From Paramacrobiotus metropolitanus (taxonomy: Eukaryota; Tardigrada; Eutardigrada; Parachela; Macrobiotidae), in NCBI RefSeq assembly GCF_019649055.1, contig NW_026570299.1, positions 1-64,000 of the forward strand: a stretch of DNA of 64,000 bases. Direction: 5' to 3'. Below, piece by piece: positions 47,432 to 58,245 of the stretch (positions are counted from its first letter, which is position 1; every line of letters begins with the position of its first letter). The translations under genes and the position numbers were made by a program. The notes beneath the pieces were generated by a model. It was not told the DNA's origin. It made no database searches and saw nothing but the letters and a program-made list of their open reading frames with translations.

Positions 47432-47874
47432 GTACTTCTTGGCCCAGTTTAACACTTTTCGAATCCTGGGTCCCTGGCTCTTGTAGAACTACTGAGATTA
47501 CTTTAGCTTGAAGTAGTAATTTAATGGTGTAATCAGCTCCTGCGTAGCAAGCAAAGAAATTTCAAAGAAAGCTCCGGTTTCTGCTTTAGTTCTGCACAGT
47601 ACCGGACCTGGTACTGTACGTGAAAACCGGCATAAGAAACCAATTATTAATCAGCCAGAAACATGAATCATCAAAATCGACAGATTGCCCACACCCGTAC
47701 TTCGGGGTGCTAATAGTAGCACAACAGTTACTTACACCATTAGATTACTACTTCAAGCTAAAGTAGGAGCTGATTACACCATTAAATTACTACTTCAAGC
47801 TAAAGTAATCTCAGTAGTTCTACAAGAGCCAGGGACCCAGGATTCGAAAAGTGTTAAACTGGGCCAAGAAGTAC
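47432..47874. repeat. Fold-back: two 110 bp inverted arms around a 223 bp loop
   Basis: 47432-47541 and 47765-47874 appear to be exact reverse complements. The outer ends are GTACTTCTTGGCC and GGCCAAGAAGTAC. The loop carries another partial copy of the arm (TTACACCATTAGATTACTACTTCAAGC motif, 47733-47765) in direct orientation. The right arm ends four bases before the retroelement ORF, so the structure may have formed when that element inserted. Confidence 0.85.
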
Positions 47875-47878
47875 GTTT

Positions 47879-48550
47879 TTGCGGGATGAAGAAGTACGAA
47901 TCGGTGTGGCACTTCGTTTCGGACTTCCAGTAGTAGAAGAACACGATTGCGTGAACTGCGGAAGCCATGTGGAGACGAATGGCCACCACGGTCTTTCTTG
48001 TATCAGCAGCAGAGGCAGATGGTCTAGACATACGGAACTAAATGCCGAAATAAAGCGGGCTTTGGAACATGCGGGGTATCCATGTCAAAGCGAGCCACTC
48101 GGACTGTCAGGCATAAACAACTCGCGGCCAGACGGCATGACTCTCGTCCCGGTACGGGATGGTAAGGCGCTGGTATGGGACGCTACATGCTGGGACACGG
48201 TAGCCGCATCGCATGTCCGGGCAAGTGCGAGTGCATCCGGTAGTGTTGCGCATATGGCCGAAGACGTTAAACGCCGTAAATACGCTTACGTGGAAAGGAT
48301 GGGTTACCTGTTTTACGCCCTGGCAGTCGAAACTTTTGGCACTTTCGGTTCGGATTTTATGGAGCTCATCTGTTTCGCTGGCAGAAAGATTCGCGACGTG
48401 ACAGGGGAACCTCGTTCTACTGCGTTTTTGAAGCAGAGATTAAGTCTAGCTGTAGTGAAAGGAAATGCTGCTGCTGTTTTGGGCACCTTGAATATGCGTC
48501 CTAGGATTTCTGATAGCAATAACGATTTTGGCTGTTTTTTTAACGTTTAA
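47879..48550 (+). pseudogene. 5'-truncated retroelement ORF: zinc-knuckle and nuclease-like C-terminus
   Basis: An open frame of 223 codons. Visible motifs: LRFGLPVVEEHDCVNCGSH with a following HHGLSC (Cys-Cys-His-Cys type metal site), RHTELNAEIKRAL, then RPDGMTLVPV...ALVWDATCWDT, and QRLSLAVVKGNAAAVLGTL at the end. This layout is known from the C-terminal part of many invertebrate hypothetical proteins linked to reverse transcriptases. The RPD...WD.T spacing resembles PD-(D/E)XK nucleases, which is my inference. No reverse transcriptase lies upstream, so the copy is 5' truncated. An AATAAA (48615) follows the stop. A second fragment of the family is at 23047-23283. Confidence 0.65.
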
Positions 48551-50102
48551 ATTTGAATCATTTTAAGTAGTATTACGCGAATGCACTTTTTGTAACATTG
48601 ATGGCTTTTGCCCAATAAATTATATATTTTACAGTTACTTTAAGTACTCTATTAGTCTGTGTTGCCAGTATAAGTAGACAACGCAACACACACATTGTTT
48701 CGGGTAATAAGTTTTTGTGCATTATTGCACTTATCTGCATCGGGGTTTTGGCTCCGTCTTGTCAACGTAAAATTTAATGAGCCCAGCCAGGGCCCGATAC
48801 AAACCCGTGGTAGTAAAACAGCCAATTTCAACCCTATGGCATCCATGGTAGCCGACATCTCCGTGACCCCTGGGCATGACAAATTGAAGATGGCAAAAGG
48901 TCAACTCTGGTGGGTGAAATGCTTGTATTTGCTAATATTAATCGGCTACGTAGTGCCGGATGAGCTGTATGACTGCCTGAATGTCTTTTTCCATTAATGA
49001 CCAGGCGGCACGATCCCCGACGGCAAGAGCGAACCGACTTCCCGTTGTTAATGAAATACAATCCAGAGGAAATTTTCCACGGTTCCGGTTAAAATGTTCA
49101 TTAGTATTACGGAACGACCGCTCGATGAGACCCCGCTGATTTTGAACCGACTTCCCAGAACAAAATGATTTTTCTCACCGAGAAACTAGCTAACAACCTT
49201 GTTGAGGTTTCCGTCTACCGAGAATGCCATGGTTTTGCAGTCTGCCGGTTGGATTACTGCGCAATTAAAACTGCTTTACTAATTATGAGGGTTTGTAAAA
49301 CGTGACTGCTCCCTTCCGTGTCTCGCTTAAATAGTAGCCATTATAGCAACGAGAGAAGTCAGATCCTTAAAGTATGAACATTCTCCTTTTCTAATAATGT
49401 AAGTATGTCTCGCAGTGCGCCTCGTAAAGTTAGACAATATACAGTTTAATAAAGGAAACTGCAAAAGCAAAGGTTACCATTGCTTTCGGCTTGGCTGAAA
49501 TTCTTAAGGCGGTGATACGAGTACTGCTCTGTAGGATCGATCAATCGTAGATGTAACGGTAATCACTGAAGAAACCTTATTTGGAGTGTTAGTTTTTGTT
49601 TATTCTGTGCGCATGTGTTGTTATGCTATGATTTGTATGCACCATACACTTATGCTCAGTTCAACGGAAATTCTGTCATCCACCCTATAAAAAAATCTTC
49701 TGGTTGCTGCCTTTATGTGCTTTTTGCTGCAATTTGCATATTTTTTTAGTTTCGATATTATTAAACAGCAGCAGTTACGTTGCACGAAGTGCAGTACGAC
49801 CGTATAACCGAAACAAATATTTCCCATAGTTAGACGACTTTCGGTATCAGAAGAAAATACGGTAACAGTGTAGGTTACTCGCTCTACGATACTTTGCGAT
49901 AATTCTGCTGAATTATGGCGTCACGCAGTATGCCAGGCCACTCATGTGCATCTGAAAACAATGTAAAAACATATAATAAACACATACTGCAACTTCTGAA
50001 GTTAGAGAAGTCAATTTTATATCTTTGTACCTTATTTATTAATTATAATTATTACTATTTAATAATTATAAGTAACTGTTTTGTACTCATGGTAATAACA
50101 TC
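48551..50102. other. Spacer without a recognised gene
   Basis: A plus-strand ORF at 48695-48997 (100 codons) starts with a hydrophobic stretch but shows no family resemblance or conserved copy. Overlapping minus-strand ORFs are open by composition. AT-rich after 49100. Confidence 0.4.
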
Positions 50103-51934
50103 CTACGCGTTGGAAGAAACCCGGCGTTTGTTCACTATTATGACGCAAGCACAGTCGATTTTACTGGTTGGACAATTTCCAAATCTACGTACCGCTATGT
50201 AATAGTACCCCAGCTGTCTGCCGCTGTCATTGTCTGTGATGATCATCTGTCCGTAGTATGAATAAGGATAGACGTTACACCCCGAATTGTTGACGTTCAC
50301 TGCAAGCGCGCCGTCGGAGTGCAGGTCCGCACACGGTAAGCCCAACAGTGTGTAGGTATATCGCGAAAAGGGGCAGTTCTATAATAAATTATTTAATTAA
50401 AGGTTGTTTCACAATATTTCTTAAGTACCTATTACAATCACATTATGTTTAATACGCTTACAGCGATAAGGTTAACAGCGCTTAAGCAAACTGGCTTACC
50501 ATATAACGGGGAGTAGTAAACTGTTCCCGACAGTCGGTCAGAAAGAAATCTGATGAGCTACTTGGTGAAGTCGAAAGGTTGTAAGCGACTGCAATAATCA
50601 TTATGTAAACCAGTGATCCCAATGATACAGTACTGTATTTACTCGTATAATATTTTCAGTTTATGAGTGCGGCGTTGCACTGCATGCTTACTACATTCGT
50701 AGATATAAACAGTACTTATCTACTTTGTATCTACCGTATATTTCTTATTTCTGTCTAGATTAGACTAGATATACCGGTAGACAGCAATTGTACTGTATAA
50801 AAGTAGAAGTTGCATTAATATCTATATACGTAATAATTTACGCTACGCCACGAAGTACGTACTACATGTGCGTATGCGCTTAGCTATCTGTACAATACAA
50901 CAATAAGTGTTTACGCACCATCGCAAACAGGCGGTGTCCCGGTGGATGTTGTTGCGGTCGAGGTTGTCATCGCAGTGGTTGTTGCAGTGCAGTAGCTCAA
51001 CGATGCGGTGTTTATCTGAATAATAATAATAGTTACTGTTATGTAGAAATACTGTACTTTGTATATTTCCGCAAACTTGGGTATGTGACCCGGCATTCAC
51101 TGGAATTTCGGGGATCCTTTATAAACGGACGCATAGCACTTGTTCATAAATATTTTGTATAAACCTACTCAATTACCTGGATTTGACCGACAGATAAAAT
51201 CACATTTGTGACGATGTCTGTTGCTGTCAGGGTACCGACATAAACGAATCCGGGTCCGACAGCGCAGCCGCCGTTAAGGGGACTGAAACGTATCGCGCCA
51301 CTGCTTTCAAGGTAGGCACATGGTATTCCCGAGAGCTGAAAAGTCACGCGGGAAGCCGGACATCCCTGAACAAGGCAAAGCGGCATGGTAAAAATGTCCA
51401 ACTGTGTTATCTTTTATGGAGCATGTTGTAACTTCTTACCGTTATCATGGCGGGGATAAAGGTCTGGTCGCACATCCAAGGACTAAACGGACTTGAGCTA
51501 GTACTTACTGCAACACAATAAGGAAATGAAAGATGCTCAATAAGTCACCATTCCTTTGCAAAAGTTGTAAAGCAGCGATATGTCTTATGATGGTTTCGAA
51601 GTATTTGTTACTTGTGTCTTAACTGCTCACCGGTGCAAGTTGGAATTGGCGCAGTAGTCGAGGTCACGGGTGGAGTGGGTGGATTAGGTCCTGGAGGGAG
51701 TGGGATAGGATAGTAAATAATCTGCGAACCGCCTCCGCACCCACCACTACAACAACGGCTTCCCCCTAGGAGATTGGACAGCATCCCGGCAAACCCATTA
51801 CATCCTCCACTACTGGGAAATCCGGCGCCATATCCCGGAAATCCGGGAAAGACGCCGCTGCCTCCCCATGGATCCTGGCAGTTAATGCTGGAGCACACCA
51901 GGCTGCAGACAAAGGTCACCGTAGCAAAATTCAT
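50103..51934 (-). CDS. Secreted protein with two copies of a Cys-rich module (6 exons, 327 aa)
   Basis: Exons 5' to 3' on the minus strand: 51934-51631, 51507-51440, 51365-51177, 51015-50919, 50549-50500, 50378-50103; phases agree. Residues 1-19 are a signal peptide ending near SSINCQ. Then comes a Gly/Pro-rich stretch with a CC/CGGG cluster and a Pro/Thr linker (to ~101). A module follows twice: a short Cys exon (WMCDQTFIPAMIT; TDCREQFTTPRYM) and a longer one (CPASRVTFQLSGIPCAYLES; CPFSRYTYTLLGLPCADLHS), separated by a Thr-rich, mucin-like linker (exon 4). The duplicated exon pairs share intron phases, so the protein grew by exon duplication. Family not recognised. An extracellular, possibly cuticle- or mucus-associated role is a guess. 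A GG|GTACTA at 50211 could be an alternative donor, but similarity to module 1 favours read-through to the stop. Confidence 0.7.
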
Positions 51935-51964
51935 TGTTGATAGATATTGTATATAGTCAAATTA

Positions 51965-51985
51965 GATACTATATAAAATAAGGAA
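51965..51985 (-). promoter_or_regulatory. Possible TATA-box region of the secreted-protein gene
   Basis: On the minus strand TTTTATATAGTATC lies about 35-45 nt upstream of the ATG at 51934. Position and sequence fit a TATA element with a short 5' leader, but the region is AT-rich and no start site is known. Confidence 0.3.
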
Positions 51986-53457
51986 TTAGTATGAACAAGG
52001 AATCTACAGATACCGATCGAATGGCAGCTGGAACCGCTTTTTATATAACTGCCGCTCCAGATTCTTTGTTTACACATGTCTTATTAGCGGGTTTACGAAC
52101 GTGCACTCCGACATCGTCTTTGTGACTGCATTCCGTATTTTCGTATTTACAGCAAACAATGCCAAGTGCCATCGCGTTCTTAAATGGAAAGTAACTGGTC
52201 GCTCTTTTTCCAGATCTCTGCGGTGTGCTGATCCTATTGCATTTCCGTGTTCGTTTTATGGTGCTGAATTTGACAAATTACGGGCATTTCAGCCTAGAAT
52301 GCGTCGATAAAACGTTAACGATGGCGCCACCGAAATAATTGACGACGTAACCGGAAGGAATTAGACATAAAAAGTGTACATTAAAGTTAAGTAGGCGTCC
52401 GAAGACGCCTCTGTACCTTTAAATCGCGTTTATTTTAATTTATGTATTTATTGGCAAATGTTTTAGTGGAACGTTTCATGGCCGGGATACTTCCGGTGGC
52501 TGTATGGCGTTATTCTCGTTGGTCGATCGTTTCTTGCAGCTGCAAACATAAATTTCACAGTTTTGTACGTCTGACTTTAATTACGCTTCAACTGCAAACA
52601 CAGCAGCGCTGTATTAAAAAAAGATGCCTGCGTCTGCGGGTATTGGGGGTTAGCTTTTTTTAGGAACCTTCGTCCTGCAACTCGAAGAGGCTAATTATGA
52701 AAGATCTCCCAGGTGCCGAGCTGAAACAAACACTGCAAGTTTCAGTCAGGATTGAACTTCCATGTTCGCAGCGCTCGCTGACGGTGTTTTCATTGCCGTA
52801 ACACTGGTCGATTAGATATACTACGTTCTAAATATACAGTAATATTCTGCGCCATGAATGACATTTGCATGCCTAAAATGCGGGACTAATAGAAAGATGT
52901 TCTCATAAGACTCTGAGTATTATCTTAAGTACAGCTTGCGTTAGAGTCTTAAAGCTATTCTCCTACAAGCTGCGTCAATAAATTAACACGCAGAGCGGCA
53001 ACAGTGTTCAAGGGGTGCTACTTTCTTAGGATTTTGAATTTGTCGAAATGTGCGGTAGTACGATTAAACAAACTTCTCATATCGCAAGGAGGACGCCATA
53101 ATATAACGATAAAGGTGGCATAACATTTTACTGCCATAAGCTAAGGGTGAGTGTGGTCGTCCGCTCGAGCCTTCTGAGAATGCTGCTGTGAAATTCTAAA
53201 ACTCAGTGACCAGTCGGTACATGGCTGACGAAGCTTCACGGTTATTCCCTAGCCAATTTATTTGCGTAACATAAACCCAAATAATCAATACACATTCACA
53301 TAAAGCAGGAGGGATATTCAGGACCGAGCATTTTCCTTCCTCTGACAATAATGTTGCACAAACTGTGGATCCCTAAGGTAATAAGGCTCCGTGCATAGAC
53401 AAACAGGTGGCGCTTACAGCGTAACGCGGGGGAACGCCAGTCTGCGCCGACAGCTTG
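51986..53457. other. Spacer upstream of the gustatory-receptor-like gene
   Basis: No gene recognised. Short frames at 52101-52310 and 52442-52663 have no supporting features. Confidence 0.4.
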
Positions 53458-55016
53458 ATGAATATACGCTTTCGTAATTACACAGACTACCTAGACATGG
53501 ATCTTAATGACAATAAGGTACCTCCAGCAAACGTCACCAGTAAGTTTCTCAGTGTTTCCCTAAACATTTGGCAAACACTTCTTAAAATCTGTGGAATATG
53601 TCCATTGTGGATTATCGATCCACGAGCCCTTGGCAAATATCGCTGGAAGGTTGTCCTGGCGTATTCCTGGATTGTCACACTTACAGTAATTAAAATCCTG
53701 AATGTAGCGGCCGTTACTCTTCCGTTGCTCATGGAGCGATTAAACGGAAGCATGGAAGAATTTTTCTACGTGGTGTGCGCGCATCAGCGAGAAGTGATGT
53801 CCCTGTTATCCACGCTGACTGTGACGGCAGAATGGCGACACATCCATGCCACCCTCCGATCCATCCGGCACTATGAAGCCGAATATTTCGCCCCACGCGA
53901 ATGGCGTCTGATGTGCGCGGTGACAGTCGTTATCCTGTTAACGGCGGTGTCATTTTGTCAGCAGTACATCGTGTGGTTTAACTTCCACTTCATGTATGTC
54001 AGCGGAAGGGAAGCGGAATTTCTGGCCAGTGCATACGAATTGGCTATTTTTAAGCGGCAATTCGTCCGGTATATCTACTCTGCTTTTACCTTAATCCGTA
54101 CTTGCTTGCTGAATTTTCTGGCATCGTTACTGGCTACCTTCTGCTGTCTAATCGGGCGCTTACTGTTTCGGATAAAGGAAAACCTGAGCCTGGACACGAA
54201 TCAGGCGGTTATGGGCCAACATCTGCGTAACTATTTTGACATGTGTAAGCTAGTTGAAACCTTATCGCAGCGTATTGGTGGATTTGTCCTCTTATTCTTC
54301 CTCCAGTCAGTTATCTTGCTCGTGTGGACGATAAATAATTACGCGAATAAAACGATTATCATCACCATGTTGCCAATGGGAATCCAGGCTTATAACACGA
54401 TGGAGATCATCGTTTGGACCTTGATTGTCACCTTTGCTATGATCTATGTTCATGAACAGGTACATGGTCGCGTAATAAATAAATACTGCATCTGCATTTT
54501 CGACTTCGTCTGATACTTTTATATAAGTGCCTAATACAGTGTCGAAGTTTAGCGTTTTCTGCGAATTTGTTTTGAGTAACTGCAGATTTGATTCCTCCAG
54601 CAACCCTAATTAATTTTTGTTGTTCTGTTTTTAGGCGAACGTAACTAAAGAAGTCCGTATTTTAGCCGCTCACGAGACTTGCTCTGAAGGATCTATGAAA
54701 ATGTTCACCAAATTGTACTGGATCCCATCCAGTCCCACTGGATTTTCCCTGGCTGGCATTGTCTTGGTAGATCGAACATTTCTTGCAACAGTAAGCAGTT
54801 GTCTCCGTGTATTAGCTCGATATACCGCAGAGACTATTGGCCTACAGAACGCAAACGCACCAGCATCGATAATTCGGCTTACCTACGATAACGTTATTGC
54901 AGATGGTTGGCGTTCTGTTCTCCTATGGGACCTTTGTTCTACAGCTAAAAGAAACTCGCTATGAAATGGCTCCGAACTGCGATCGCACTGCGATAAATAC
55001 CACCAAAGTTAGTTGA
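53458..55016 (+). CDS. Gustatory-receptor-like 7TM protein, copy 1 (3 exons, 423 aa)
   Basis: Exons 53458-54459, 54635-54790 and 54903-55016 join in phase 0 (donors CAG|GTACAT and ACA|GTAAGC; acceptors TTTTAG and TTGCAG). Seven hydrophobic segments can be counted: around YSWIVTLTVIKILNVAAV; MSLLSTLTV; the VVILLTAVSF region; LNFLASLLATFCCLIG; GGFVLLFFLQSVILLVW; IIVWTLIVTFAMIYV; and the last, MVGVLFSYGTFVLQL. The end, RTFLAT then GVLFSYGTFVLQL, matches the C-terminal signature of invertebrate gustatory receptors (TY..VL.QF-like, reached through two late phase-0 introns). In arthropods these are ligand-gated cation channels with an intracellular N-terminus. The ligand is unknown here. Two damaged relatives follow. 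Confidence 0.72.
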
Positions 55017-55232
55017 CGTTCTTAACCGATCCAGATCACGATGACGAGTATCATTTGTAAATCATCGATGGCGAGTTAATTTGTCTGAGTTCATATTCAT
55101 TTTTTTTCTCTTAAAGATGTAACTGACATAGGAATTTTTTGCAAAGATGGTTGTCCAAAATCATGTACCAGACGGCGGCGTAGTGTACAGTGAGTGAGCC
55201 GGTGAAAAGGCGGGAAATGGATTGACTAGACA

Positions 55233-55335
55233 GGATGCCGCGGACGTTGTGGCTAAGCATGGCGCTTATGTACCGCGCCGGATTCAACCATATGTACTGT
55301 CGTAACGTTACACTCCAGCCGGGTGACGGCAGCAG
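55233..55335. mobile_element. Fragment of the 1.6 kb MITE family (reverse orientation)
   Basis: Shares TAAGCATGG, ATGTACCGCGCC and GGGTGACGGCA with the reverse complement of 1595-1790. The homologous flank downstream of receptor copy 2 (~59590) lacks it, so it inserted after the receptor genes duplicated. Confidence 0.6.
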
Positions 55336-55796
55336 TGCCGTGAACTGGTTAGACTAAAATAGTTTTCCCCCTTATATTTTACGCTGTAGCGTATTGATCC
55401 CCAAAGTTCTTTCCGGACAGCAGGAGAAACTGACCCAATAAATAATGACGGAGAGATCAGTACGATAGGAATAATTACCGCAATAATCTATCCTACCGAC
55501 CTTATTCAACGACAGAGAATGAGCTGATAATCTCAATGTGGCATAGCTAAGTCTACGAAACTACGCGAAGCGAGAACTGCATCTCCGACGATAAATTTAA
55601 TTCTAAACTCCGAAACTGCCAGAACTCAGAATGAGAGAGCAAAGATGCCAGAGTACGGCCACACACGGACTTATATGGGCGCGAGGCATATTTGCGTAGA
55701 AAACCAAACTCGACCCGAAACAATAGAGAACATTCGAATAAAGAGATTAACGTACGTTTTAATCACTACGAGTACGGCTATATTCCGTAATAAGAA

Positions 55797-56262
55797 GATC
55801 AACCCGCCGCCATTCGCGCTGGGTAAAATATTCGGCATCGTAGTGCCGGATGGAGCGCAAGGTGGCCTGGATGTGTGGCCATTCTATCGTCACAAGCAGC
55901 GCGGAAAGCAGAGATATCACTTCTCGCTCACGCGCGCACACCTCGTAGACAAATTCGTCCATGCTTCCGGTTAATCGCTTCGTAAGCGACGGAATAGTGA
56001 CGGCCGCCACATTCAGGATTTTGATTACTGTAAGTGTGACAATCCAGTAATACGCCAGGACAACCTTCCAGCGATATTTGCCAAGGGCTCGTGGATCGAT
56101 AATCCACAATGGACATATTCCACAGATTTTAAGAAGTGCTTGCCAAAAGTTCAGGGTAACACTGAGAAACTTACTGGTGACCGTTACTGAATGTACCTTA
56201 CCGTCGTTAAGATCCATTCTTAGCTTGTCTGTGAAATTACGGAAGCGACATATTCATTAAGC
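55797..56262 (-). pseudogene. Gustatory-receptor-like copy 2, N-terminal half, inverted
   Basis: Minus-strand counterpart of residues 1-~143 of copy 1 (MDLNDGKV, ICGICPLWIIDPRALGKYRW, YDAEYFTQREW). A one-base gain after the first codons puts a stop before MDLNDG. Homology stops at the codons for REWR (plus position ~55797), where copy 1 continues with LMCAV. The missing C-terminal half is on the plus strand 2.4 kb away (58246-59358). Confidence 0.85.
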
Positions 56263-56607
56263 TATCGGCACACAAGTCACAAGCGTTCAACCGCTATACG
56301 CTGTAACCATCACGTGTTTGATGAATTGACAAGAAGCCTGATGTGATTCACAGTTTGTGTAACTTATTGTGAGAGGAGGGAAAATGTTCGGTGGCATTTC
56401 TTTTTTGACTTTGGAGTACGCAGCTAAATTGATTGGGGAATCAAAAGTAAAGCTTAGTCAGCGCTAACTAAGATTTACTCTCGATTCCGGCTAATTACCG
56501 TATTTCCGTATGCACTGTTAACTAAATCACGGTATGCGTGACTTGATGTAATAGGTACAGTACTTAAGAACTATTATAAAAACAAACTTCGAATTAATCA
56601 GTTACAA
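56263..56607. other. Inverted 5' flank of receptor copy 2
   Basis: Parts resemble, in reverse, the sequence just upstream of copy 1. No gene. Confidence 0.35.
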
Positions 56608-56648
56608 GCACAGCGCGCGGCGCTTACGCGCCGCGCTGCAGTGCAAAA
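56608..56648. repeat. GC-rich palindrome, copy 1
   Basis: GCGCGCGGCGCTTACGCGCC followed by GCGCTGCAGTGC forms a near-perfect hairpin. The same ~45 bp recurs in direct orientation at 57719-57762, together with ~60 bp of weaker downstream similarity. The two copies precede the two 43-bp arrays. Confidence 0.8.
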
Positions 56649-56814
56649 GATTTTTCTGTAAGCCGCGTCTTTTAGCTAAATAATTCGAAGTAAACAGGGT
56701 AACTAAAATTTAGAGAAACCGGAAGGATATTAGCCTGGGCCAGGTGTACTCAGAAAGGCTTCAACTGCGTAAGAATAAAAAAGTAGATTCCACAAATCTA
56801 CATTTAAGTTGCAA

Positions 56815-57195
56815 AAGCTTGAAACGTTTCATCCGGCACACTCACCTTTCAGCTACAAAGCCAAAAAGGTGTCATCCGACAAACGCACTTTTTCAGTTAC
56901 AAAGCCTAAAAGGTTTCATCCAGCACATCCACCTTCCAGTTACACAGTTCAGAGGGTGTCATCCGGCACACGCACCTTTCAGTTACAGAGTTTAGATGGT
57001 TTCAACCGGCACACACAATTTTCAGTTACAAAGCCCATGAGGTTTCATCCGGCACACGCACCTTTCAGTTACACAGTTTAGATGGTTTCAACGGGCACTC
57101 ACACCTTTCAGTTACAAAGCCAAAAAGGTTTCAACCGGCACACGGACCTTTCAGTTACACAGTTTAAACGGTTTCATCCGGAATCTGGTTCATCG
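56815..57195. repeat. 43-bp tandem repeat array, about 9 units
   Basis: Unit of the type GGTTTCATCCGGCACACGCA + CCTTTCAGTTACAAAGCC + AAAAA. Successive CACCTTT positions are 42-44 bp apart. 43 is not a multiple of 3, so the long open frames across it are incidental. Confidence 0.9.
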
Positions 57196-57229
57196 GATGA
57201 CTTCAGAAAGCCTGAAGGGCTTTACAGCG

Positions 57230-57665
57230 CGCGGTAGTTCTGGCTTTTTTTGGTAGTTCTGTTTGATCGGGTAGTTCTGGCTGATCTGGTAGGTTTGCTT
57301 TATCTGGCTAATCTGGTAGGTTTGCTTTATCTGGCTAATCTGGTAGTTCTGGTTGATCTGGTAGTTCTGGTTTATCTGGCGGATCTGGTGGTTCTGGCTA
57401 CTCAAGTAAAAGTCTGTAATGGAACTAACCTTAGTAAGGCGAGGGTTGAAGGTAAGACTGGTTGTTCTGGCTGATTAGGTAAATGTTCGTACAGGCACTA
57501 AGGCTTTGAAAGCTTAGTAAGAGTTTAACGCTTGAAATTCAAAAGGTTGGTTCTGGCCAATAAGAAACGTAAGCTGGTTCTGGCCAATCAGAAAGCACCA
57601 ATAAGAATCGTAAGCTGGTTCTGGCCAGTCAGAAAGCATCTGCTGGCTCTGGCCAATCAGAAAGG
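57230..57665. repeat. Two further short repeat arrays
   Basis: 57232-57405 is built of ~18-bp units (GGTAGTTCTGGCTGATCT and relatives). 57540-57665 is built of ~22-bp units (CTGGTTCTGGCCAATCAGAAAG). Both are distinct from the 43-bp family. Confidence 0.85.
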
Positions 57666-57718
57666 TTTGGAGGCGGTCGGTGTTAGCCACGGAGATTCCT
57701 GCTTTAATATAATGACAA

Positions 57719-57762
57719 GCACAGCGCGCGGCGCTTACGCGCCGCGCTGCAGTGCAAAAGTT
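57719..57762. repeat. GC-rich palindrome, copy 2
   Basis: Second copy of the hairpin at 56608-56648, same orientation. Confidence 0.8.
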
Positions 57763-57889
57763 GCTCCTGTCAGCTGCTTCTTCTAGCTAAAGAATTCCAT
57801 GTCAACAGGTTTTATAAGTTGTAGTAAAATCGGATGGTTTTAGCCGGGGCCAGGTTTAAACAGAAAGGCTTCAGCTGCGAAAAATTAAA

Positions 57890-58230
57890 ACAGCGGATTC
57901 TGCAAACCCACCTTCAGTTACGAAGCCGAGAAGGTTTCATCCGGCACATGCACCTTTGAGCTCCAAAGCCTGAAAAGTTTCATCCCCTACGTGTACCTTT
58001 CAGCTACACAGCCTTAATGTATGAACCACATCCACCTTTCAGTTACAAAGCCGAATAGGTTCCATCTGGCACACGCACCTTTCAGATTCAAAATCTAAAA
58101 AGATTTTTCCGGCACACGCACCTTTAAGTTTTTAGGTGGATCCCGCACACTCACCTTTCAGTTACAAAGCCGAAAAGGTTTCATCCGGCACACGCACCTA
58201 CTGTTACTATGCCAAAAAGGCTTCATCAAG
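57890..58230. repeat. 43-bp tandem repeat array, second block (~8 units)
   Basis: Same unit as 56815-57195, more degenerate. It ends a few bases before the C-terminal half of receptor copy 2. Confidence 0.85.
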
Positions 58231-58245
58231 CCACATAAAACCTAA

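Noticed and set aside
56744-57081. Two long plus-strand ORFs across the 43-bp array
   Set aside because: The repeat period is not a multiple of three, and the products are only repeat translations with no start context.
56608-57762. Helitron, because of the hairpins near segment ends
   Set aside because: No TC start, no CTRR end after the hairpin and no Rep/helicase coding sequence.
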